DNA of 64,000 nt from Stentor coeruleus. Taxonomy: Eukaryota; Ciliophora; Heterotrichea; Heterotrichida; Stentoridae. Both the position numbers and the translations under genes were made by a program. Positions 53,201 to 61,601 of the stretch are shown here, piece by piece. Each line of letters begins with the position of its first letter. Position 1 is the stretch's first letter. Below the pieces are notes generated by a model that worked only from the letters and a program-made list of their open reading frames with translations, was not told where the DNA came from and did no database searches. Location of the stretch: the NCBI GenBank assembly GCA_001970955.1, contig MPUH01000156.1, positions 1-64,000 of the forward strand, given 5' to 3'.

Positions 53201-56200
53201 AATTTACAGCATGAAATCGACACATTTTTGCAAGAAAAAGTTCAATTAAATGTTTATATAAAAAAACTTAAAGAAGATACATCAGAAAAACTTAAGATTT
53301 TAGAATTACAAGAGCAAATAACAAAATATATAGAAAATTTAGAGATAAAAGAAAATGAGTATTTTATATATAGTAACCTAACTTTAAAAACTGAGATTAA
53401 AGAACTTGAAAATAAAAATAATGAGTTGAATGAATTAGCTGAGGAAAATGATGAAAGATTTGAAGATTTAGAAATGGAAATTACTGGCCTTGAAGCAAAG
53501 ATCAAAGAAATGGAAAATTATATGCAAAATAAAGACGAACGGATAAGGTTTTATGATTTAGAATTAGAAAAAATGAAAAATTTATCGATAACCCAAGAAA
53601 ACAAGATAAGAAGTTATGATTTTGATATGGAAAAAGCTCAAGAAACGATAAAAAATTTACAAGATGAAATAAAAAGGAAGGAAAATGAGAGTTTGAGTTT
53701 TGATGAGAGTATTAGGAATATGAAAAGTTCTTTTGAATTTTCAATAAAAAGCTATGAGGAAAATATGATATCTTTAAAAGAAGATTTAGAAAAAGCTGAA
53801 ATACTTTCTAAAGAAAAAAATGATGAGATTGAGTCTATGAAAAAATCTATAAGAAGAAAAGAAAAAAAACTTGAAAAAATGAAAAATGAAATAAGTAATA
53901 TAGAAAATTCATTTCAATTGAAAATGGGATCTTTGATTGATGAAATTGCTATAAAAGATGAAGAGTAAATTATATACAGAATAGACAAAGTTAAAAAAAA
54001 TAATAAAATACTCGCAGATTCACCTTCAAAAAAATCTAATAATGATCAATTGATTAAAAGTTTTGAAGAAAATATAAATAGATTAAAAACAAAAATTAAA
54101 GATAAAGAGCATGAATATACAACTTTAGAAGTAGCTTTTAATTCACAAAAAGAGTATTTAAGAAGTAAACAAGATGAAATTGATGAGATTAAAAAAATCA
54201 ACTCACATTTAAGCGAGGAATATTTGAAGCTGAAAAATTCTTTTGACTTAGAGATAAATTCAAAAAGAACTATTGAAACAAAAATAACTGATACTGAAAC
54301 TGAAGAAAAACTTTGTTCGAAAAATTTGCGTCTTAAAGAGAAAATAAGAAATCTTAAAGAACTTTTAGAAGCAACTGGATCAGGTAATAGAAGCAAGATG
54401 ATAATTGAAAATTTAGAAACTAAACTAGCTCACGCTAATCAGATAATAAAGGAAAGAACTGAATTGTAAATTTTATACAGTATTGAAGAACAAAGTGAGC
54501 TTATAAAAGAAATTGAAAATATTGAACAACAAAAACTCGATATTGAAGATAAATTTGAAAAAGCAAAAATAACTATCAATGAACTTTATAATAAAAATCT
54601 TAAACTTATTCAGAAAAACAAAAAACTTAAAGAATCATTCAAAGAGTATATAAACCAAAATGAAAACACTCATATTTCAGATTCAGGAACTGGTGAGAAA
54701 ATCCAAATTTTACAATCGAAACTAGATGAGCAACAACAGCATTCAGAACTTGAAAAAAAACTCTTGTTATCTAGGCAAGAACAGGAAACAAAAGATTTAA
54801 AACAATATATCAAAGAGCTTCAAAATAATTTGCAAAATAAAGAAAAATTGTAATTTTAATATAGAATTGAAGAATTTAAAGTTTCATTAGAAAAATATAA
54901 AGCGAATATTGATATTTTGAATAAAAGAAATGGAGACCTTGAATATCAAATGCTAGAACTTGAAGATAATTATAATAAAGAAAAAGGGATAAGTAATAAA
55001 GCAAAGGCTAATAATGAAAGTCATCAAAAAACTCTTAGTGGAGAGCTGGTGATTATAAAAGGACAATTAGATAAAAAGATTGAAGAAAATGATTATAATA
55101 ATACTGAAATCCTTGAAAAAGATGCACAAATTAACATATTGACTGAGAAAATTAAAATGAAAGACTTGGAAATTGCTAAAATACTTGAGAAAAATAAAAA
55201 TAAAGTAGAACAGCTTAACAAAAAGATAAATGATATAGAGTATCAGCTTTTAGAAATAAATCAAAAACATTATAATGAATTGTCTATACTAGAAAAATCT
55301 AAACAAAAAACTGAAAACCAATTAACACTTGCTTTACATGAATCAGAAACACTTCAATTTCAACTTAAAACTTATTCAGATGAAATCAATCGTATAAACG
55401 ATCTTCGTTCTAAAGAAATCAAAGAAAAAAATGTGATAATCAAAGAGCTGAAAAATACAATTTTTGTTAAACAAGAAGAAGCTAATAAAATTGAAAATGA
55501 AATGAATAAACTAAGTCTTAGTAATAAAGAAGATATAGAAATTAATGATCAAAGCTCTAAAAAATCTTTATGGAGCCATGTAGAACAGTTGAATAAACAA
55601 ATAGATGAAAAAAATATGATGTAAAATTTATATAGGCTTACAAGTAAAGATAATGATATAAATGATTTAAATAAAAAATTAGATGAGGCTAATGAACAAT
55701 TGATTATGTTTGAAACTTTAAAACAAACACTTGAACTTAAAATGAAGGCAACTGAATCATCGGAAAGTAAATTAAAAGTTAAAATCAGTAGCATTCAAGA
55801 GAGTCTCAATAATCTGCAAAATGAAAAAGATGATCTTGAAGGACAATTGAAGAAAGAAATCTTTGAATTAAAATCCCAGAAAAAAAACATGAAAAGAGCA
55901 TTAAATGAGATGAGAGAAACTAAAATAACAGAGATAGAAGAACTTACTGAAAGCTATACAAAACAAATTGCAGAACTTGAAGCGTTAATGAAATGTACTA
56001 ATGACAAATCTGAAGAAAAATATTCATTATTGCTTAAAGAAAACAAGCAACTATCTCAGAAAACTGATGAAAAAAACGAAGAACTAAAAAACCATATACA
56101 AAAAATCTCTAGTTTACTTGACGATAAAAACAGAGAAATCTCAGATTTGCATAACCAAATTAATATAAAAAATCAAATCTACGAAACTTCAAAATCAGAC

Positions 56201-57406
56201 TTAGAAAGCATTGAAAAAAAACTTTCAAATACTCTAAACAAAAAATCTAAAGTAAAAAAAGAAAACAAAGAAATTAAGTTTTTACTTGAATCAATAAAAT
56301 CATCAGAATCTCAAATTCAGCAGGAAATCATAACATTATCAAACAAAATTTTAGAACTCGAAACAAATTTATCAATTTCCGAAAACTCTATTGCAAATCT
56401 TACACAATCACTAAAAAGTTCTAATAAAGAAAAAAGAAAAATAGAAAAACAGCTTAAATCAAGTGAAAATACAATTTCCAAGTTGGAAAATGATATACTC
56501 GAACTTGAATCAGAAAAAAATTCACTGTTAGAAATAAAAAAAAATGCTGAGAAAAAGACTGAAGGAGATTTTTCTGAAAGAGGAAGTGAGTATTCTTTTG
56601 ATGACCATGAAAAAAAAGAAACTCATTTTACTAATTTTGTTGTATGCAAAGTTGTTAAGTATGATAGCAAAACATGGTGTTTAATATTTTTAAAAAACCA
56701 AAACCAATATAATTGGCATGAAAAATATATCTTAAGAGAAATAAATCCATCAATAGAAATTCCAGAACCTTACGAAGATCAACTTGAACAAAAATTGGCT
56801 TTACAAAATGATGATATAAAAGAACTAAATTCAATCAGGCTTTTAGATTTCCCTTCAGAAATAAAATGCGAGAATCTATTTGAAAAAATTGAAATACTAA
56901 TAAAATGTTTTAGTTCTTTTGAAAAACCCAAATCTCATCCTTTGAAAGTTTTTGGCTATGAAGAAGAAGTTAGCTCAGCTTTAATTACTAATTTAAACCC
57001 ATTAGAAACATATTCAGATATTAAAACAGAAAATTCAGCTCAAGTCACAGCTGAAGAAGCTAATGAAATATTTAGAAAAATGAAGAATTTAGAAGAGGAA
57101 AATATGGAATTAGAAAATAGGATTATGCTTTTAAATCAACAGTTGCTACATTTTAAGAACGAAAGAAGGACTGGGCAGTTTAGTGGAAGAAGTGATCCGA
57201 CAAATGAACAGATAAGGGAAATTGTGTTAATTATTATGGATGCTTTACCGTTACAAACTGGAGAGATAGAGAAAAATATTAAGATTATTTTGGATATGCT
57301 TAATATTAGCAAGGAATATCAAGAAACACTATATGAAAAGAGAGAAGAAATGACTCCTCAAGGAAAAAAGAACCCATTCAAAAATATATTTAAGAAAAAG
57401 AAATAG
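47276..57406 (+). CDS. Giant coiled-coil protein (3356 aa, five exons), golgin-like
   Basis: One gene spanning 10.1 kb; removing four 15-nt introns gives 3356 aa. The first 100 residues are basic and not coiled; then a nearly continuous Glu/Lys/Leu heptad coiled coil runs to about residue 2990. Near residues 3000-3120 a compact non-coil segment appears (VVCKVVKYDSKTWCLIFLKNQNQYNWHEKYIL). The C-terminus has another coil then a helical block (EQIREIVLIIMDALPLQTGEIEKNIKIILDMLNISKEYQETL) whose layout resembles a GRIP/GRAB domain, but it lacks the GRIP tyrosine; a basic tail KNIFKKKK ends it. Golgins tether vesicles to the Golgi with such domains. Basal-body and cortical fibre roles are equally possible. 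Exon 1 alone is 6.7 kb. The family assignment is tentative. Confidence 0.85.
53965..53979 (+). other. 15-nt intron (giant gene, intron 1)
   Basis: GTAAATTATATACAG. Unspliced it gives an in-frame TAA; removal yields EE/IDKVKK and keeps the coil. Confidence 0.95.
54466..54480 (+). other. 15-nt intron (giant gene, intron 2)
   Basis: GTAAATTTTATACAG. Removal joins TEF to IEEQSEL in the same frame. Confidence 0.95.
54850..54864 (+). other. 15-nt intron (giant gene, intron 3)
   Basis: GTAATTTTAATATAG. Removal joins KEKL to IEEFKV and keeps the coil; unspliced it stops at TAA. Confidence 0.94.
55621..55635 (+). other. 15-nt intron (giant gene, intron 4)
   Basis: GTAAAATTTATATAG. Removal joins EKNMM to LTSKDND; unspliced it stops at TAA. 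Confidence 0.94.
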
Positions 57407-57689
57407 ATAATTATATAAGTATTATTACTAATCTTTAGAGTTATTTAATATTTATACAGTATTTTAATAACAATTCTTCACTGAACTCATAAAACAGACT
57501 ATTTATATTAAAAAATAAATATAAAATACAACTAGTTAGTTACAATAATCAATTCTATATCATTAAATTATAATTTTGTCTTTATTTTCTTATCATATTT
57601 AATATTATTTTATTATCTCACCATTTATGCATATCAAACTGTATTTTCTATTCATCCATCAATGGCTTAGGCTAATTTTCTAATAAAAT
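57407..57689. other. Intergenic region, nothing recognised
   Basis: 283 bp between the giant gene and the charged helical gene on the plus strand. AT-rich, no motif, ORF or repeat. Confidence 0.6.
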
Positions 57690-58919
57690 ATGATACCAGG
57701 GGATAAGTTTTTGCAACCAATTGAAGACTGGAGCTTCATCGCGAAAATCAAAGATGAACATGCAAAAAAGCACATTGACTATGAGGGCAATGGGGAAAAA
57801 CAACGAAGATTTCAATATAAAAATGAACTTGACAAACAACTAAATTTCAAAAGACAAAACAGCCCCAAGTATCAAAACAACAACGACGACGACCGAGAAT
57901 TTCCCAAAGTTCAAATTTTAGCATTCAAAAACTCAGAATCTCAACAAAAGCAAATCGAATTGCAAAGAAAAGAAAAAAAAGTTCAAGAAGAAAGACAAGA
58001 CCTCCAAAAACAACTTCAAGAAAAAATACTCAAAGAACAGTTGGCGGGTATAGAAAAAACTCGAGAACGTGAATCAGTGACAAGAAAAGTTGAAGAAATG
58101 AAAAATATTGAAGGTAGGTATTCTGATTTTTATAAGAAAAGAATACAAAATGTAGATGAAAAAAATAAATATTTCAAGCCAAGTGTGGAAAGTTTTGACA
58201 AGAAACAAGAGTTTATAAAAAAAAGGTGTGGGGAATGGGAAGTTAAAAACAATGAAAAGATAGGTTTTAAAGAGAAATATAAGACAGAAAGTAGAAATAT
58301 AGTCAAAACCCGAGTTAAAGACAAATTTTTAAAACAAATTGATTATAAAACTAAATCTAAAAACCTTGAATACCAAGAAGGGATAAAATATCAGAAACTA
58401 TCACAGCAAGAATCTTTTGAAGAAAATAATAAAACTAAACTTAAACATACGCAGAATATCATAGAACAGGATAGAAAACAACAGGAAAGCCAATTAGATT
58501 CTAAACAATTTCATTCTCTTTCAAAATTAAAAGGTGAGTCTATAGAGCGTTTTTCCCAAAGAGCTTTTAATCAAATTATTGATTCTCGATACAAACTGGG
58601 TATCCCATCTTTACTTGATTCCTCAGGGCAAATCCAACCTAAACAGGCTCTTCAAAAAATATATTCTTTAAACAGAAATGATTTCATAGCAAATACTAGT
58701 TTTTCTCCTGATAGAATACCAACAAAAAACGATATCAACCAATCATATGAACAAATTTATACTAAAAGACCATTATTTTTTGAACTTAATAAATATAATC
58801 CAATAATAAATCAAATAAGTTCATCAATACCTAAAATATTACAAGGCCAAAGAGGAGGAAAAGGTTTTAAATCTCAACCAAAACTCAATAGTTTTAAAGA
58901 TATATTTAATCATGTTTAA
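57690..58919 (+). CDS. Charged helical protein (409 aa), family unknown
   Basis: It begins MIPGDKFLQPIEDWSFIAKIKDEHAKKH, a distinct non-coil N-terminus, followed by a long Lys/Glu/Gln-rich helical region (about 40-290) of short charged blocks. The C-terminal 120 residues are less charged with several Ser/Pro/Asn segments (SLLDSSGQIQPKQALQKIYSL). Such charged single-helix proteins with conserved ends are common among ciliate axonemal and cortical components, but no named family fits. Its stop is only 33 bp before the next gene's ATG. A 14-nt GT...AG there would not join the frames, so the genes stay separate. Confidence 0.72.
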   Translation: MIPGDKFLQPIEDWSFIAKIKDEHAKKHIDYEGNGEKQRRFQYKNELDKQLNFKRQNSPKYQNNNDDDREFPKVQILAFKNSESQQKQIELQRKEKKVQEERQDLQKQLQEKILKEQLAGIEKTRERESVTRKVEEMKNIEGRYSDFYKKRIQNVDEKNKYFKPSVESFDKKQEFIKKRCGEWEVKNNEKIGFKEKYKTESRNIVKTRVKDKFLKQIDYKTKSKNLEYQEGIKYQKLSQQESFEENNKTKLKHTQNIIEQDRKQQESQLDSKQFHSLSKLKGESIERFSQRAFNQIIDSRYKLGIPSLLDSSGQIQPKQALQKIYSLNRNDFIANTSFSPDRIPTKNDINQSYEQIYTKRPLFFELNKYNPIINQISSSIPKILQGQRGGKGFKSQPKLNSFKDIFNHV

Positions 58920-58952
58920 GTATTTAGTATTACATAAATAAAATGATTAAAA

Positions 58953-60368
58953 ATGGAAATAGACATGTCGACTAATGTTATAAAACCTTTGAATGAATTA
59001 GAAGGTCTAAATCCTATATTTGATAAAAATCCAAAGAGAGAAATTTATATGGCTGTTGATTTTATTGCTGCGAAAATACCATCTTGGAAAGCTATACAGA
59101 CAAGATTGAAAAAAAAACCTAAGACTAGTGCGCCGATAAAGGTTAATTTAGAACAAGTTTATGATAGGAAATTAGGACCTGGGGCTTATACGGTAAAAAA
59201 TCATGATAGAGCTATGACAGCAAGATTTTCGTCATTACCAAGGTTTTCTAATAGTGAAAAAATCAAAATTCTTGTTCATAATATCGAAAAAAGAAGTTTG
59301 TGGAGTGTTTCTAGAGGAAGGGAAATATATAGGCAAAATTTAGATACTGCTGGGTATAGTGTTTCGAATAAGATTTTGAAACTTAAGCAGAATTCTGAGA
59401 ATAGAGATAATGTTTTGAATCTTGCCCGGAAGACTAGAGAAAACATATTGAAAACAGAAAAGCATAAGAAACTGGAAAAACTTAATGATAGAGACCAAAA
59501 GTTTGAAAAGTGGAATGCAGCGAGGTTTAGAATCCAGGCACAGAAAGGATGGGTTGTGTTAATGAGCTGCATAACAGTTGCAAAATCAATCAGCAAAATC
59601 CGCATAACAAAACGGAAACTAAAATGGGTGTTTAATATAAACAGCACAATTCTCTATCAAGCATCAAGAGCTATAGGTAGATTCCGCCTTATCTTAAAAG
59701 ATATTAGAAGAAAACATTCATTAAAATATATCGAAGCCATGCTAATGCCAATAGTCAGAGAAAAAATCGATAGTCTTTTTGGGGAAAGAAGAAATATTTT
59801 AATAAACTGTATTGACAGATGCTTAACAAAACGATTATTTAAAAGAATGATAATGTCCTGGCAGAAAAAATACTCAAAAGTTAAAAGTGGATTAAAAACT
59901 ATAATAATCATATACATTTCAAGAATGGAAAAATTGGCTTTGGTATGGAATAAAATACAATCTAGTTACAATTCATATTCAAATAAACTCATTTTACCAG
60001 AAGATTACTCAAAGAAAATCCTAAGAAAATATTTTTATAGCAAAATCAAGAGCTTTTATATAGAAAAACAAGTTTACAAAAGGAATCTTGAGAAAATTAA
60101 TCATGAGTTTAAAAATATAGCACTCCAAAGAGTTTTAACTCTTAATAAAAGGAAAAGGGTTACGAAATATAACGTTGAAATTGGTATTTTCCCTGTGTTT
60201 CGAATATATAACAAAGATGAGATTATACGGCTTTACCTTGAAGAAGAGCAGAAATATCATGTTGCCACAGAAAAAAAAGAGTCTTTACAGAGTTTATCAG
60301 AATCAGGTAAAGAATTAAGATCGCTTCAGACTATTGTTAGAAATGGGCGTACATATAAAAAATCTTAG
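58953..60368 (+). CDS. SHIPPO/STPGR-like protein (471 aa)
   Basis: Contains LGPGAYTVKNHDRA (about residue 72), the PGxY core of sperm-tail PG-rich (SHIPPO, STPGR) repeats, which bind microtubules and line the inside of axonemal tubules. Only one clear copy is seen, in an N-terminal 110-residue region. The rest is a basic helical region rich in Arg, Lys and Ile (RFRIQAQKGWVVLMSCITVAKSISKIRITKRK), with IQ-like stretches but no perfect IQ motif. Its N-terminus (EGLNPIFDKNPKREIYM) is polar. The 3' end faces the cNMP-fold gene at 60386, with 17 bp between stops. An axonemal or cortical role is inferred. Confidence 0.75.
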   Translation: MEIDMSTNVIKPLNELEGLNPIFDKNPKREIYMAVDFIAAKIPSWKAIQTRLKKKPKTSAPIKVNLEQVYDRKLGPGAYTVKNHDRAMTARFSSLPRFSNSEKIKILVHNIEKRSLWSVSRGREIYRQNLDTAGYSVSNKILKLKQNSENRDNVLNLARKTRENILKTEKHKKLEKLNDRDQKFEKWNAARFRIQAQKGWVVLMSCITVAKSISKIRITKRKLKWVFNINSTILYQASRAIGRFRLILKDIRRKHSLKYIEAMLMPIVREKIDSLFGERRNILINCIDRCLTKRLFKRMIMSWQKKYSKVKSGLKTIIIIYISRMEKLALVWNKIQSSYNSYSNKLILPEDYSKKILRKYFYSKIKSFYIEKQVYKRNLEKINHEFKNIALQRVLTLNKRKRVTKYNVEIGIFPVFRIYNKDEIIRLYLEEEQKYHVATEKKESLQSLSESGKELRSLQTIVRNGRTYKKS

Positions 60369-60385
60369 ATTTATAGATTATGGTA

Positions 60386-61522
60386 TCATAAAAAAGGTAA
60401 GCTTTTTTCTCTTTTCTTATCAAACTTTTTATCAGTCCCAAATCCAGAAACACACCTTAATCGTTTTGGATTGCAATCACGCATTATTTCTAATTTTTCT
60501 TTATAATGTCTGTTTTTTACCCGACTTAAGCTTAATATCCTTTTTGGTGTACAAGGTTTGTTTCTTAATATATATTTTATAAGCTGTTCTCTTGCTTGGC
60601 GATTAGCTGATTTAAAAGAAGGGCTTTGATTACCATAATATATGTTTTGAATAATAGGGTTATTAGGTAAAAGGGTTTTACGGGATTTAACTTTGTCTAT
60701 TAAATTCGATTTAAGTGAAGCTAAAGTTTCATCTGGTAATTTAGAAATATCAGATTGGCTAATACTTGCTATAACAGCTTTTTCACTTAAAACCTTTATA
60801 TTAAAAAGACAAGGTTTATTTATCAATGTACATTCCTCTGCAAAGCACATACCTTTACATAGCCTAACAATATTCTTCATCTTATTCTCACATTCTGTAT
60901 ATATCCCGACTTCTCCTTCAAAAACAAAATGCAATTTATCATCTAAAAACTCTTTTTCAACAACAGTTTCACCTCTTTTGTATTTGCTCAAAGTAAAGAG
61001 ATAACTAATTTTCTCTTTAAAATTCCAAGAATATCCATGTAAATGAGGTAAATAACTACTAATAAAATTCCTCATAAGCGTCAAACGGGCATCAAGTTGA
61101 TCACTTAATAACAACATAAAATCATTTCTTGATAAAGATAAAAGCCATGTATTTTTACTTGGAAAACAAGATGTGCTATAGTTTTTATCTCTTAATACTT
61201 CTAATTCACCTATTTGTTTTCCTTTAAGAATACGATTTACTAGTTTGTTTTCACTTCCTAATGTGTAATAAATTTCAAGTTCTCCATCGAAAACTATATG
61301 CCAAGTTGATGCATTGTCGCCTTTAAGAAAAACTGCTTGTTTTCTTGTTACAAAAGTTGCTGTAAGGCATCTTGATAGATGGATTAACAGAACTTGAGAT
61401 AAATTTCTTGCATAACTTCGATAATCTTCGAGTGAAAAAAGATAATCACTTAACCATTCAAGCTCTTCGTAGGTCCTTTCTTTACTATTTAATATTTTTA
61501 ACGTCTTTTCTTGGTCTTCCAT
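60386..61522 (-). CDS. Protein with two degenerate cyclic-nucleotide-binding folds (378 aa)
   Basis: Start set at ATG 61520-61522 (MEDQEKTLKIL). The open frame continues upstream but only with a TTG and would overlap the divergent neighbour. Two CNBD-type beta-barrels are visible: about 60-190 (QAVFLKGDNASTWHIVFDGELEIYYTLG ... KQIGELEVLRDKNYSTS) and about 195-285 (ETVVEKEFLDDKLHFVFEGEVGIYTECE ... GMCFAEECTLINKPCLF). In both, the phosphate-binding cassette lacks the Arg that contacts the cyclic phosphate (the usual RAA/RTA positions), so nucleotide binding is doubtful. There is no kinase or channel domain. The C-terminal tail is basic. The stop is TGA, which supports TGA as a stop in this genome. 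Confidence 0.8.
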   Translation of the reverse strand: MEDQEKTLKILNSKERTYEELEWLSDYLFSLEDYRSYARNLSQVLLIHLSRCLTATFVTRKQAVFLKGDNASTWHIVFDGELEIYYTLGSENKLVNRILKGKQIGELEVLRDKNYSTSCFPSKNTWLLSLSRNDFMLLLSDQLDARLTLMRNFISSYLPHLHGYSWNFKEKISYLFTLSKYKRGETVVEKEFLDDKLHFVFEGEVGIYTECENKMKNIVRLCKGMCFAEECTLINKPCLFNIKVLSEKAVIASISQSDISKLPDETLASLKSNLIDKVKSRKTLLPNNPIIQNIYYGNQSPSFKSANRQAREQLIKYILRNKPCTPKRILSLSRVKNRHYKEKLEIMRDCNPKRLRCVSGFGTDKKFDKKREKSLPFL

Positions 61523-61601
61523 ATGATTATAATAAACTTTGTATAGATTTATGTGTTTTAGTAGTTTTTTATTATAAGATGAATAAAATATAGATAAAAA
61601 T
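61523..61601. promoter_or_regulatory. 79-bp divergent promoter region
   Basis: Only 79 bp separate the start ATGs of two divergent genes. It is AT-rich with no identifiable element. Either promoters overlap here or the transcripts overlap one another. Confidence 0.5.

Noticed and set aside
47276-57406. Reassigned stop codons (TAA or TAG read as amino acid) in the giant gene
   Set aside because: Each stop sits inside a 15-nt GTA...AG block whose removal keeps frame, so introns explain all of them. Stops TAA, TAG and TGA end other genes normally.
58910-58952. Possible intron joining the two genes at 58919 and 58953
   Set aside because: The only GT...AG is 14 nt and breaks the frame; an in-frame TGA lies just before the second ATG.
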